Source: Pseudomonas parakoreensis (GTDB lineage: Bacteria; Pseudomonadota; Gammaproteobacteria; Pseudomonadales; Pseudomonadaceae). Taken from it: a DNA stretch of 64,000 bases. Numbering within the stretch: the stretch's first letter is position 1; each line of letters begins with the position of its first letter. Shown here piece after piece: positions 36,988 to 46,325 of the stretch. The notes beneath the pieces are model-generated. The model did no database searches. It saw only the letters and a list, made by a program, of their open reading frames with translations, and was not told where the DNA came from. The stretch lies in assembly GCF_021602155.1 (NCBI RefSeq), contig NZ_BQHY01000011.1:165195-229194 (forward strand), given 5' to 3'. A program made the translations under genes and the position numbers.

Positions 36988-39900
36988 TCAAGTCTGAAGG
37001 TGCTGCGCGAGACTGAGCATGGCCTCGCGCAGCATCTCGACCGAGCGCTCGACCACTTGGGCTTCGGCGTCTCGGCAAACCTGCTCAAGGTCCGCACAGG
37101 CTGCCGCCACTCGCGCGGCACCGACCATCTGCGCACCGCCCTTGATGTGATGAGCCAGCGTACGCAATTCGCTCAGATTGAGGGGCCGGCATGCGACGTC
37201 CAGCCGTTGCAGGTCGTCCAGCAGACTGCACAAGACTTGCTCTCGCAATCGTTGCATCAGCGCATGATCGTTACCGGCCATTTGCTCCAGCGCGCTCAGG
37301 TCGAGCTCGGTCAAGGGCAGTGGCGGCTTTGGCTCGCCTGCATTTTCGCTGTGTCCGGCGCCCTGCAATGCCAGCGCCAGATCAGCCAGGCGGATCGGTT
37401 TGAACAGGCAGTCATCCATACCGGCCTCAAGACACCGCGCCTTTTCCTCGATCTGCGCATTGGCGGTAAAGCCGATAATCAGACACCGTGCCCGGCCGCT
37501 CGCCGCCTCTTCGCCACGGATGGCCCGCGCGAGTTCGTAGCCGTTGCGCCGGGGCATGTTGCAGTCGGTGATCAGCACGTCAAACGCTTGTGCCCGCCAG
37601 CGTTGCAGCCCCTGTTCACCGTCTTCGATATCGACGGTGCGGTGGCCGAGCTCACTCAACTGCCAACAGAGCAGCAGCCGGTTGACCGGATGGTCATCCA
37701 CCACCAGCACGCTCAGCGAGCGCGCCGGCGTGTCCGCCACCGCGGTGCTTGCAGCCTCGGCGGCAAGCGCGGCCAACGATTGCAATTGCAGACTGATCTC
37801 GACCTGTGTTCCATGCCCCGGCTCGCTGGCAAGGCGCAGCGTACCGCCCATCATTTCGCAGAGCTCACGGCTGATCACCAAGCCCAGCCCCGAACCACTG
37901 CGCGCGGACTGCCCGGGGTTGCCGGCCTGCACAAACGGGCTGAACAGGCGCTGGCGGTCATGCTCGCTGATGCCGATGCCACTGTCTTCGATCACCACCG
38001 TCACGCCCACGCTTGCGAGCGGCATCGCGTGCACTGACAGCCGCACGCTGACCTCGCCTTGCTCGGTGAACTTGATCGCATTGCTCAACAGGTTCGACAG
38101 CACTTGCTTGAAGCGCACCGGATCAATCAACACGTCAACGTCGCTGCCCGCCCCCAGCTCGATGTGCCATAACAGGCACTTTTGTCGCGCCAGCCCTTCG
38201 AATACCCGGCACACCGAAGCCACCAGTTCGCGCAGGTTGGCCCGCTGCGGCGCGAGGGACAACTGCCCGGATTCGATGCGCGCGATATCGAGAATGTCGC
38301 CGATCAGCGCAAGCAGTTGCTGACCGGCGCCCGACGCAACCTGAATCGCCAACCGGTCAGTGACACCCTCCTCGGCACGTTTGAGCGCCAGTTCGAGCAT
38401 GCCGATCAACGCGTTCATCGGCGTGCGGATTTCATGGCTCATGGTCGCCAGGAAAGTCGTCTTGGCGCGGTTGGCATCGTCAGCCGCCTCCTTGGCTTGC
38501 TGCAACTGATGCAACCATTGCTGACGCTGACGTAACTGCCGGCGTTGAAAACCGATCCAGGCCAATGCCAGCACCAGCAACCCCGCCGCGGCGACAAACC
38601 CCAGAACAATCTCGCGGCGGTGGCGCACCCAATAGCTCTCCTCCACCACCACATCATGGCTCCAGCGCTCGACCAACTCGTCCATCTGCTGAGGTGCGAT
38701 GCTCAGCAGTGCCTTGTTCAGCAATGTGTGCAGCGCCGTGGCCTGCGGTGCGGTCGCCAACGCGATGCGTGCCGGTTGATCGCCAACGGTGTTGGTGATG
38801 CGCAAACGCTCGCGGTACTGGCGGGCAAGCAGAAAGCGCGCCACCAGCAGGGAACTGACCGTTGCATCGGCCTGGCCCTTGACGATCAGTTCCATGCCCT
38901 CAGCGGGACTGCGCACCTCCACCAGAGTTAATCGTGGCACGCGCCGCACCAGGTACTCGCGCAACGGATGCCCGCGATAAATGGCCAGTCGTTTACCCTG
39001 TAAATCGTCGCGGCTGCGCGGGCTGCCGGCCGTTGTCGCACTGATCAGCACAAACGGGTTGTTCAGATACGCGCGTGTGAACTGCAGCTCGGCTTCACGC
39101 TCGCTGCTCGGCGTCACCACCGGCAACACGTCGAGCTCACCGGCCTGGAGCTGTTCGATCTGGCGGTCCAGCGAACGCCCCCGAACCACGTCGAATTGCA
39201 AACCGGTGCGCTGGCTGATCAGGTTGAGCAGCTGTGCCGACAGACCACTGAAACGGCCCTCGGCATCAAAAAAACTCAGCGGCGCAAAGTCCTCGATCAC
39301 CCCCACGCGCACCACCGGGTGCTGCGCCAACCAATCCTGCTCACTGGCACTCAGACGTACCCGCGACTGCGCGGCCATCTGCGCGCGCCCTGCGCTCCAG
39401 CGTTGCTCGATAAGCTGACGACGTTCCATGGGAATCGCCGCCAGTGCCTTGTCGATGATGCGTTTGAGGCGTACTTCACTGCGCCGCAGGGCGAAACCGA
39501 AGGCGTTGGCATCCAGCCCCGACGGCCCGGCCAATTGCAGGTCATTGCGATAATTGGTGTTGATCAGGTAATTGGTGCTGATCAGATCGCCTAGGTAGCC
39601 ATCATCGACACCGAAAGCCACTGCCCCCAGTGCGTCCATCGCCGAGGGATAGCGCAGCACCTGCGCCTTGGGATAGAACGCCTGCACACTGGCCAGCGGC
39701 AGATAGTCCTCGACCATGGCGATGCGTTTGCCGGCCAGGTCCGCCGGCAACGTTTCGTCTAACCGGGTCACCAGCATCGGCTGATCGTCGGCGTAAGTTC
39801 GCGACAGCACAAAGTCGGGGTCGGCGAGTTCAAAGCTGTTGGAGGTGCCCAGCAGGTCGAGTTCGCCCTGTTTGAGCGCAGCCATGACTTGCTCGCGATT

Positions 39901-40206
39901 GGCGAAACGCTGCACATCGATGCGAACCCCGAGCAGTTGCGCCAGCAGGTCGGCGTAATCGGCGGTGAGCCCTTCCAGCTCGTGTTGATTGCGGGTGATT
40001 TCGAACGGCGGATAGTCCGCACCGGAAATGCCCATGCGCAAGACCGGATGCTGGCGTAACCACTGACGGTCACGCTCATCGAGCGCGACAGGGATATTGT
40101 CCAGTTCGGCCTGGGCCAACAGTTCCAGGTGCTGCGCCGGCTCACTGGCCCAAGAGGTGGCCGTGATGCTCAACCACAGGACACAGCACCAGCCTTGCAG
40201 ATTCAT
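36988..40206 (-). CDS. Unorthodox BvgS-type hybrid sensor kinase, RocS1-like
   Basis: 1072 residues. Signal sequence 1-20; two periplasmic SBP_bac_3 (Venus flytrap) domains at about 52-272 and 296-517; TM at 532-553; DHp with [10 protein letters not shown] (His591); HATPase (N-box around 705-710, [13 protein letters not shown]); receiver (about 832-945, Asp881 in [11 protein letters not shown]); HPt (about 970-1072, His1020 in HHIKGGA). No PAS domain. The layout and the neighbouring rocA- and rocR-like genes match the PAO1 Roc1/Sad locus (PA3946-3948), which controls fimbriae and biofilm maturation. Starts 8 bases after the regulator gene. The ligand of the sensor is unknown. Confidence 0.82.
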   Translation of the reverse strand: MNLQGWCCVLWLSITATSWASEPAQHLELLAQAELDNIPVALDERDRQWLRQHPVLRMGISGADYPPFEITRNQHELEGLTADYADLLAQLLGVRIDVQRFANREQVMAALKQGELDLLGTSNSFELADPDFVLSRTYADDQPMLVTRLDETLPADLAGKRIAMVEDYLPLASVQAFYPKAQVLRYPSAMDALGAVAFGVDDGYLGDLISTNYLINTNYRNDLQLAGPSGLDANAFGFALRRSEVRLKRIIDKALAAIPMERRQLIEQRWSAGRAQMAAQSRVRLSASEQDWLAQHPVVRVGVIEDFAPLSFFDAEGRFSGLSAQLLNLISQRTGLQFDVVRGRSLDRQIEQLQAGELDVLPVVTPSSEREAELQFTRAYLNNPFVLISATTAGSPRSRDDLQGKRLAIYRGHPLREYLVRRVPRLTLVEVRSPAEGMELIVKGQADATVSSLLVARFLLARQYRERLRITNTVGDQPARIALATAPQATALHTLLNKALLSIAPQQMDELVERWSHDVVVEESYWVRHRREIVLGFVAAAGLLVLALAWIGFQRRQLRQRQQWLHQLQQAKEAADDANRAKTTFLATMSHEIRTPMNALIGMLELALKRAEEGVTDRLAIQVASGAGQQLLALIGDILDIARIESGQLSLAPQRANLRELVASVCRVFEGLARQKCLLWHIELGAGSDVDVLIDPVRFKQVLSNLLSNAIKFTEQGEVSVRLSVHAMPLASVGVTVVIEDSGIGISEHDRQRLFSPFVQAGNPGQSARSGSGLGLVISRELCEMMGGTLRLASEPGHGTQVEISLQLQSLAALAAEAASTAVADTPARSLSVLVVDDHPVNRLLLCWQLSELGHRTVDIEDGEQGLQRWRAQAFDVLITDCNMPRRNGYELARAIRGEEAASGRARCLIIGFTANAQIEEKARCLEAGMDDCLFKPIRLADLALALQGAGHSENAGEPKPPLPLTELDLSALEQMAGNDHALMQRLREQVLCSLLDDLQRLDVACRPLNLSELRTLAHHIKGGAQMVGAARVAAACADLEQVCRDAEAQVVERSVEMLREAMLSLAQHLQT

Positions 40207-40214
40207 CAGGTCAC

Positions 40215-40841
40215 TCAGAGCAGATGATTGCGTTTGGCGAGTTCACGCAAGTGCACCGTCGAGGTGATCCCGAGTTTTTTCATCAAACGGGTTTTGTAGG
40301 TGCTGACGGTTTTATGGCTCAGGTGCGTGTCTGCGGCGATCATTTTGTTGGCTTTGCCATGCGCCAATTGCACAAGGATATTCAACTCACGATTGGACAG
40401 GTCGTCGATCATCTGTTTTTCGCTGCGGTGCAAAGGGGTCGACGTATAGTCCTTGTCAGACGACGCCGCAAAATAGGCATAGCCTGACATCAACGCCTGA
40501 ATTGCCTTGTGCAATTGCAGCAACTGGTTGGTTTTGGCCACGAAGCCCAAGGCACCGGCACGCAAGCAGCGGTCCTGATAATACTGCGGGTCTTGAGAGG
40601 TGAAGATCAGCACCTTGCATTTGGGGTCAATGGTCTTCAGCCGTTCCAGCAGCTCCAGGCCACCGATCCCCGGCAACTTGAGGTCGAGCACCACCAGGTT
40701 GGGTTTGTGCTCACGATTCAGGGCCAGGGCCTCGCTGGCGCTCGCGGCCTCGTGAATCTCCTTGAATCGCTCGGTCTGGAGTACGAGTCTCACGGCTGCG
40801 CGCACCACCGGATGATCGTCGACGATCAGCGCTGACTTCAT
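40215..40841 (-). CDS. NarL/LuxR-type response regulator, RocA1-like
   Basis: 208 residues. Receiver with VDDH, phosphoacceptor Asp53 (VVLDLKLPG), Thr81 and Lys103 all present; LuxR-type helix-turn-helix at about 145-205 ([27 protein letters not shown] / [15 protein letters not shown]). BvgA/EvgA/RocA class. Cognate of the hybrid kinase in the same operon. Target genes are not in the window as far as I can see. Confidence 0.85.
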   Translation of the reverse strand: MKSALIVDDHPVVRAAVRLVLQTERFKEIHEAASASEALALNREHKPNLVVLDLKLPGIGGLELLERLKTIDPKCKVLIFTSQDPQYYQDRCLRAGALGFVAKTNQLLQLHKAIQALMSGYAYFAASSDKDYTSTPLHRSEKQMIDDLSNRELNILVQLAHGKANKMIAADTHLSHKTVSTYKTRLMKKLGITSTVHLRELAKRNHLL

Positions 40842-40983
40842 GACGGCTCCCCGTGCAACTACCTGACAAAGGCGCCACAGCGTCGGATGCTGCGGACGCC
40901 GTTGCTGTGCAAAGACTGTTACACGGGAACCACGCGGGATCTACCTGTCAGATCTGACAGTTGCAGCAAACGCCAAACCGTGC

Positions 40984-41418
40984 TCAAGCCCGGCGCTGCA
41001 GGGCCGATGCCGGGTTCCAGGCATTCGCTGCGCACACCGGCGAACCATCGGCCCGACCCATCAGGTGCTTGATCGCCGCCAGGTCGGGCAGTGCGACATG
41101 GCTGATCTGCATGTTCTCCTGAGCAAAACCTGCCGGCGTCTGCACCGGGGCCGAAGGTTCGTTGTAGATCAGCACATGACGGACATGCGGGTTGTTCAGG
41201 AAAAAGCCCGACAGATCCAGCGACCCGGCCGCCAGTTCGGCATTGATGACTACGGCATCGAAGGGGTCGCAGCCGTACTCCACCAGCGTCAGCAACTCCA
41301 GCAGACTCTGCACCGGAGCGACGCGGAAGTATTCGAGATGGTTGAACAGCCGCTCGATTTTCATTCGGTGAAAATGCTGCGGATCGGCAATCAGGATGCG
41401 CAGGGTTTTATTGATCAT
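40984..41418 (-). CDS. Degenerate receiver-domain protein (pseudo-response regulator)
   Basis: 144 residues with the length and secondary-structure pattern of a lone receiver (RILIADPQHFHRMKIERLF, then FDAVVINAELAAGSLDLSGFF). The phosphoacceptor Asp is Asn59 (VVINAEL), the Thr/Ser switch position reads Tyr-Asn (HVLIYNEP), and the conserved Lys is not found. It cannot be phosphorylated in the usual way. It lies between the RocA1-like gene and the RocR-like fragment, in the same direction. It may act as a constitutive or binding-only module, or be decaying. Confidence 0.65.
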   Translation of the reverse strand: MINKTLRILIADPQHFHRMKIERLFNHLEYFRVAPVQSLLELLTLVEYGCDPFDAVVINAELAAGSLDLSGFFLNNPHVRHVLIYNEPSAPVQTPAGFAQENMQISHVALPDLAAIKHLMGRADGSPVCAANAWNPASALQRRA

Positions 41419-41504
41419 GCTCGATGTCCCGAAGCTCGGAGGTGGCGCGCCAAGACTACGCATCTCGCCGGAACAGCTCTGTAGGACCTTTCCTAAAAAT
41501 CCGC

Positions 41505-42131
41505 TCATTCGTCTGTTCCTTTGCCGTGGTTGCGCCGTTGCAGCCAGTTCAACAGATCGACCCCGGCCATCGGCCGTGCGTACCAGTAGCCCTGCCCTTG
41601 CGTGCAGCCCGGCGCCAGCAGTTCGCGACGTTGCGCGGCGGTTTCGATGCCTTCGATGACCACGCTCATGCCCAGGGCTTCGCCCAACGCCAGGGTGCTG
41701 CTGATGGCCGCGCGACAACGGGGTTCATGCGCAAGGTTGTGAATGAAATCGGCGTCGAGCTTGATCTCGTTGAAGGGCAACTGACACAGGCGCTGCAACG
41801 AAGAGAATCCGGCGCCGAAGTCATCGATCGACAAGCGACAGCCCATCATCCGCAACCGCACCAGCGTCTCCAGGCTGGTGGCCGGTGCTTCGGGCAGGCC
41901 GCTTTCGGTCAGCTCGAAGGTCAGGCCCGAACCGCTGCTTGCCTGTTCGGCCAGCAGGCTGTTCAACGTCGACGTCAGTTGCGCATTGGCCAGTTGCACG
42001 GTTTGCAGGTTGAACGCCACGTTCAGGACACAACCGTGCGCCCGGGCGCTGCGCTGCATCTGCAAGTCGCACAGGGCGGTGTCCACCGAATTCATGACAG
42101 CGGCGGCGATTGTAATCGCCGAGAGCCACGC
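41505..42131 (-). pseudogene. N-terminally truncated RocR-like EAL phosphodiesterase remnant
   Basis: The reading frame from about 42107 to 41505 matches the C-terminal part of RocR-type EAL domains: NVAFNLQTVQL, LTFELTESGL, MGCRLSIDDFGAGFSSLQRLCQLPF, IKLDADFI, VVIEGIETAAQRR and QGYWYARPM. Missing are the whole N-terminal receiver and the first third of the EAL domain, including the E-A-L metal-binding Glu. Homology stops about 50 bases from the end of mgtC; the open frame further upstream is mgtC antisense. A start at ATG 42095 could still give a ~196-residue fragment without c-di-GMP hydrolysis. Confidence 0.75.
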
Positions 42132-42156
42132 CGAATGGCAGCCCGATATGGTTGCC

Positions 42157-42873
42157 TTATTCGGTGGTACTCGGACTCCAGAACGCCTGCACCACCAGCG
42201 CTGAAGTCGAGATTCGCGCCACCAGTGCGTCCAGCTCGTCACCGTCCACCGAGGTGGTCGCCAGCGTCGCTTCGATCTCGATTTCGTCGGCACCGAAGGC
42301 ATGTACATCGACGTCGCTGGCCGGGTAATTGCTGCGTTCCAGCTCGGCTTCGAGCAGGGCGAACACGGCTTTCTGCTGCGAGCGCCGGGCGATCACGTAA
42401 ACGATGTTGGTGACTTCGGCCGAGACCACGTCCAGTGGCTGGCGGTTGATGTTGTTGACGATCGGCCGCAGCAAGGTGTTGGCGGCGAGGATGAACAGCG
42501 TGCCGAGCACCGCTTCGGCCAACAGATCAGCCCCGGCGCAAGCGCCGACGGCGGCGGAAGTCCACAAGGTTGCGGCGGTGTTGAGGCCACGGACGTTACC
42601 TTCCTCGCGCATGATCACGCCTGCGCCGAGAAAGCCGATGCCGGAAACCACGTACGCGACCACCCGCACCGCGCCTTCTGCGCCGCCGAGACGGTTGGCC
42701 ATGTCGACGAAAATCGCCGCACCGACCGCCACCAGCACGTTGGTGCGCAGGCCGGCGGTGCGTTGCCGGTACTGGCGCTCGAAACCGATCAGGCCACCGA
42801 GGATGAACGCCGCGCTGAGGCTGACGAGGGTGTCGAGCAGCGAGGTGAGGTTGAGGTTGTTGATGGCTTGCAT
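42157..42873 (-). CDS. mgtC: MgtC/SapB family membrane protein
   Basis: 238 residues. Four to five N-terminal helices with the MgtC signature GGLIGFERQYRQRTAGLRTN, VVSGIGFLGAGVIMREEGNVRGLNTAATLW; C-terminal ACT-like domain (about 150-235). MgtC proteins are linked to growth in low magnesium and to virulence and act on the F-ATPase or other membrane proteins. ATG 42873 has AAGGAG 8 bases upstream. Followed downstream by the RocR-like remnant; mgtA lies upstream in the same direction. Confidence 0.9.
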   Translation of the reverse strand: MQAINNLNLTSLLDTLVSLSAAFILGGLIGFERQYRQRTAGLRTNVLVAVGAAIFVDMANRLGGAEGAVRVVAYVVSGIGFLGAGVIMREEGNVRGLNTAATLWTSAAVGACAGADLLAEAVLGTLFILAANTLLRPIVNNINRQPLDVVSAEVTNIVYVIARRSQQKAVFALLEAELERSNYPASDVDVHAFGADEIEIEATLATTSVDGDELDALVARISTSALVVQAFWSPSTTE

Positions 42874-42945
42874 GATGAAGCTCCTTGAATAGTCCACAGT
42901 CCCTTTGTCGGGCTGGCTGCCAATTCACTTGAAATACCCGTTCCC

Positions 42946-43031
42946 TGTAGGAGCTGCCGCAGGCTGCGATCTGTTGATTTTGTTTTTAAAAGACAAGATC
43001 AACAGATCGCAGCCTGCGGCAGCTCCTACAG
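42946..43031. repeat. REPIN, GTAGGAGCTGCCG type with GATCTGTTGATTT core
   Basis: Inverted pair in the mgtA-mgtC gap. In both arms the usual CTTTTGAT is CTGTTGAT, a matched change. Confidence 0.9.
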
Positions 43032-43039
43032 GGGCAGCA

Positions 43040-45739
43040 TTACTGCCAGCCGAACCGGCGGATGTAGAAGCCTTTTACCGCCTGGGTCAACGCCATGTAC
43101 GCCAGCAGGATCATCGGCAGGAACACGAAGTACAGCGACGGCAGTGCCTGCAGTTTGAAGTAGTGCGCCAGAGGCCCCATCGGCAGGAAGATCCCGACCG
43201 CCATGATGATCCCGGTCATCACCAGCAGCGGCATGGCTGCACGGCTTTGCAGGAACGGAATCTTCGGCGTGCGGATCATGTGCACGATCAGCGTCTGGGT
43301 CAGCAGCCCCACCACGAACCAGCCGGACTGGAACAGCGTCTGGTGATCCGGGGTGTTGGCATCGAACACGTACCACATCAAGGCGAACGTGGTGATGTCA
43401 AAGATCGAACTGATCGGCCCGAAGAACAGCATGAAGCGCCCGACATCCGCCGGCTGCCAGCGCTGTGGCTTTTTCAGCATCTCGTCATCGACGTTGTCGA
43501 ACGGAATGGCGATCTGCGAAATGTCGTAGAGCAGGTTCTGTACCAGCAGGTGCATCGGCAACATCGGCAGGAACGGAATGAACGCACTCGCCACCAGCAC
43601 CGAGAACACGTTGCCGAAGTTGGAGCTGGCCGTCATCTTGATGTACTTGAGCATGTTGGCGAAGGTGCGGCGCCCTTCGAGCACGCCCTCCTCCAACACC
43701 ATCAGGCTCTTTTCCAGGAGGATGATGTCGGCGGCTTCCTTGGCGATGTCCACCGCGCTGTCCACCGAGATTCCGATGTCGGCGGTACGCAGCGCCGGCG
43801 CATCGTTGATGCCGTCGCCCATGAAACCGACCACATGGCCGTTGCCTTTGAGGATGCGCACGATGCGCTCCTTGTGCGACGGCGTGAGCTTGGCGAAGAC
43901 GTTGGTTTTCTCTACCGCCACGGCCAGTTCGGCATCGCTCATGCACTCGATGTCGTTGCCCATCAGCAAGCCCTGTTGCGCGAGGCCGACTTCGCGGCAA
44001 ATCTTCGCGGTCACCAGTTCGTTGTCACCGGTCAGCACTTTGACCGCGACGCCGTGCTCGGCCAGCGCCTTGAGCGCCGGCGCAGTGCTTTCCTTGGGTG
44101 GATCGAGGAACGCCACGTAACCGATCAGCGTCAGTTCCTGCTCATCCGCCAGGCTGTAAGTGTCGCGACCTTCCGGCATCGAACGGGCAGCCACCGCCAC
44201 CACGCGCAAGCCTTCAGCGTTGAATGCTGCGGTGACCTGACGAATCCGGGTCAGCAATTCATCGCTCAAGGCTTCTTCGATTTCGCCGTGCTGCACACGG
44301 GTGCACACCGCCAACACTTCTTCCACTGCGCCTTTGCAGATCAGCAGATGCGGTTCACCACGCCCTTCGACCACCACCGACATGCGCCGGCGATTGAAGT
44401 CGAACGGGATCTCATCAACCTTGCGAAACGCCGTGCCAACCTTCAGTTCGCGATGGATTTCCACGTGTTCCAGCACCGCCACGTCGAGCAGGTTTTTCAG
44501 CCCGGTCTGGTAGTAGCTGTTGAGGTAGGCCTTTTCCAGCACATCGTCGGAGTCTTCACCCCAGACGTCGACATTGCGCGCGAGGAAGATCTTGTCCTGG
44601 GTCAGGGTGCCGGTCTTGTCGGTGCACAGCACATCCATGGCGCCGAAGTTCTGGATCGCGTCCAGACGTTTGACGATGACCTTTTTGCGCGACAGGAACA
44701 CCGCACCTTTGGCCAGCGTCGAGGTGACGATCATCGGCAGCATTTCCGGGGTCAGGCCCACGGCAATCGACAGCGCGAACAGCAGCGCTTCGGTCCAGTC
44801 GCCCTTGGTGAAACCGTTGATGAACAGCACCAGTGGCGCCATGACGAACATGAAGCGGATCAGCAGCCAGCTGACTTTGTTCACGCCCAGCTGGAACGAG
44901 GTCACCGCGCGGTCAGTTGCGCCCACACGCTGTGCCAACGCGCCGAAATAGGTGCTGTTGCCCGTGGTGAGAATCACCGCCACCGCCGTGCCGGACACCA
45001 CGTTGGTGCCCATGAACAGAATGTTCTCCAGCTCCAGAGGATTGCGCGTGTCGCGGTCGGCCTGACGGGCAAACTTTTCCACCGGCATCGATTCGCCGGT
45101 CATCGCCGCCTGGCTGACGAACAGATCCTTGGCGCTGAGCACCCGACAGTCAGCGGGAATCATGTCGCCGGCGGACAGCACAATCAGGTCGCCCGGCACC
45201 AGCTGCTTGATCGGCAGTTCGATGCGCGGCTCGTCGCGGCGCATCACCGTGGCGGTGTTGCTGACCATCGCCTTGAGCGCGTCGGCGGCCTGGTTGGATT
45301 TGCTTTCCTGCCAGAAGCGCAGCAGCGTCGACAGCACCACCATGGAGAAAATCACCGTGGCGGCTTTCAGGTCTTCGGTCAGCCAGGAGATCACCGCCAA
45401 CAGGGTCAGCAGCAGGTTGAACGGGTTTTTGTAGCAGTGCCACAGGTGAGTCCACCATGGCAGCGGCTGCTCGTGTTCGACTTCGTTGAGGCCGTACTGC
45501 GCGCGCAGTGCGTCGACTTCAAAATCGGTCAGGCCGTCGGTGTGAGTGCCCAGCGACGAGAGCAGTTCGCCGCTGTCGCGATGGGCCGCATCGACCAGGG
45601 TGTTGGCCAGCGTGGGCGGGACTTCACGGCTGACCGTGGTGTCGTTGATCGATTCCAGCAGCGCCAGACGGCGGAAGTGCCGGGCGATGTGGCGTGTGCG
45701 CAGGAAGCCTGCGAAAAATTCCTTGAGCGTAAGTTTCAT
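43040..45739 (-). CDS. mgtA: Magnesium-translocating P-type ATPase MgtA
   Basis: 899 residues, P3B ATPase. Actuator motif MTGESMPVEKFA; phosphorylation site LCTDKTGTLTQDKIF; hinge GDGINDAPALR; about ten TMs, including AVGLTPEMLPMIVTSTLA (helix 4) and the C-terminal set. Imports Mg2+ from periplasm to cytosol. A low-Mg-responsive leader is likely: the 586 bases upstream have two stable hairpins and a short proline-containing ORF. Ribosome site GGGGCAAC is weak. Confidence 0.92.
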   Translation of the reverse strand: MKLTLKEFFAGFLRTRHIARHFRRLALLESINDTTVSREVPPTLANTLVDAAHRDSGELLSSLGTHTDGLTDFEVDALRAQYGLNEVEHEQPLPWWTHLWHCYKNPFNLLLTLLAVISWLTEDLKAATVIFSMVVLSTLLRFWQESKSNQAADALKAMVSNTATVMRRDEPRIELPIKQLVPGDLIVLSAGDMIPADCRVLSAKDLFVSQAAMTGESMPVEKFARQADRDTRNPLELENILFMGTNVVSGTAVAVILTTGNSTYFGALAQRVGATDRAVTSFQLGVNKVSWLLIRFMFVMAPLVLFINGFTKGDWTEALLFALSIAVGLTPEMLPMIVTSTLAKGAVFLSRKKVIVKRLDAIQNFGAMDVLCTDKTGTLTQDKIFLARNVDVWGEDSDDVLEKAYLNSYYQTGLKNLLDVAVLEHVEIHRELKVGTAFRKVDEIPFDFNRRRMSVVVEGRGEPHLLICKGAVEEVLAVCTRVQHGEIEEALSDELLTRIRQVTAAFNAEGLRVVAVAARSMPEGRDTYSLADEQELTLIGYVAFLDPPKESTAPALKALAEHGVAVKVLTGDNELVTAKICREVGLAQQGLLMGNDIECMSDAELAVAVEKTNVFAKLTPSHKERIVRILKGNGHVVGFMGDGINDAPALRTADIGISVDSAVDIAKEAADIILLEKSLMVLEEGVLEGRRTFANMLKYIKMTASSNFGNVFSVLVASAFIPFLPMLPMHLLVQNLLYDISQIAIPFDNVDDEMLKKPQRWQPADVGRFMLFFGPISSIFDITTFALMWYVFDANTPDHQTLFQSGWFVVGLLTQTLIVHMIRTPKIPFLQSRAAMPLLVMTGIIMAVGIFLPMGPLAHYFKLQALPSLYFVFLPMILLAYMALTQAVKGFYIRRFGWQ

Positions 45740-46325
45740 GGCTGTTGCCCCTATGGTCAGCCGGGAAACCGTCGAGCAGGTACGACCATGCCTCGTTCAC
45801 CGGAAATCCGGCACGGCAAGGCTTGGCGCGCCGGTCAGAAAAGACAGGCGTGTCGATAGGTTTGCGATCGCGACCACACGGTCAAAATCACATACTTTCA
45901 GTGTCGATGAGAAGGACGTCGGGACATGGTCTCAACTGACCATGATCGGGATGCCGCTGCTCGCTTTACGGCGAGACAACGGCAGAGAAAGGCTGCGCGT
46001 TATCTTGCCGAGAATCTGCCGGTTACCGAGACCGGCCGACAACTGTCACTCGAACAAGTACCCACTGTGGGTCTCCGCTATTGATGAAAACGCGCGAAGC
46101 TTACGCCTCGATGATTGGAGAGTAAACCCGCAAAAGGAAGTGTGTCGGGGAATGTGGCGGGTGTTCAGGAAGGGTTCAGGATTCAGATTTTTCGCTGGCC
46201 TCCAGGGCCCTATCGCGGGCAAGCCCGCTCCCACAAGAATCTCCAGTGAATACAAGTTTTGCATCCGACACAGATCCTGTGGGAGCTGGCTTGCCAGCGA
46301 TTGCGGTGTATCAGGCAAAGCAGAT
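45740..46325 (-). promoter_or_regulatory. Long mgtA leader and promoter region
   Basis: 586 bases without a gene. On the minus strand it holds GCCGGT/ACCGGC hairpin (46018-46036), CATGGTC/GACCATG hairpin (45925-45944), and an 11-codon ORF MVVPARRFPG-stop (45789-45757) ending 17 bases before the mgtA ATG. Hairpins plus a proline-containing mini-ORF recall the mgtL leader of enteric mgtA (inference). The distal part has two unrelated solitary REPs (46211-46235 and 46278-46303). Confidence 0.4.
46211..46303. repeat. Two solitary REPs of different classes
   Basis: TATCGCGGGCAAGCCCGCTC (46211 on) and TGTGGGAGCTGGCTTGCCAG (46278 on) lie about 40 bases apart in a REPIN-like arrangement but belong to different sequence classes. 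They follow pvdA. Confidence 0.8.

Noticed and set aside
42132-42308. N-terminal extension of the EAL fragment (MYMPSVPTKSRSK...)
   Set aside because: This part is antisense-like composition over the mgtC 3' end with no similarity to RocR; treated as a chance open frame.
42905-45859. 984-residue plus-strand frame
   Set aside because: Antisense to mgtA, starts inside a REPIN; composition is a mirror of the ATPase.
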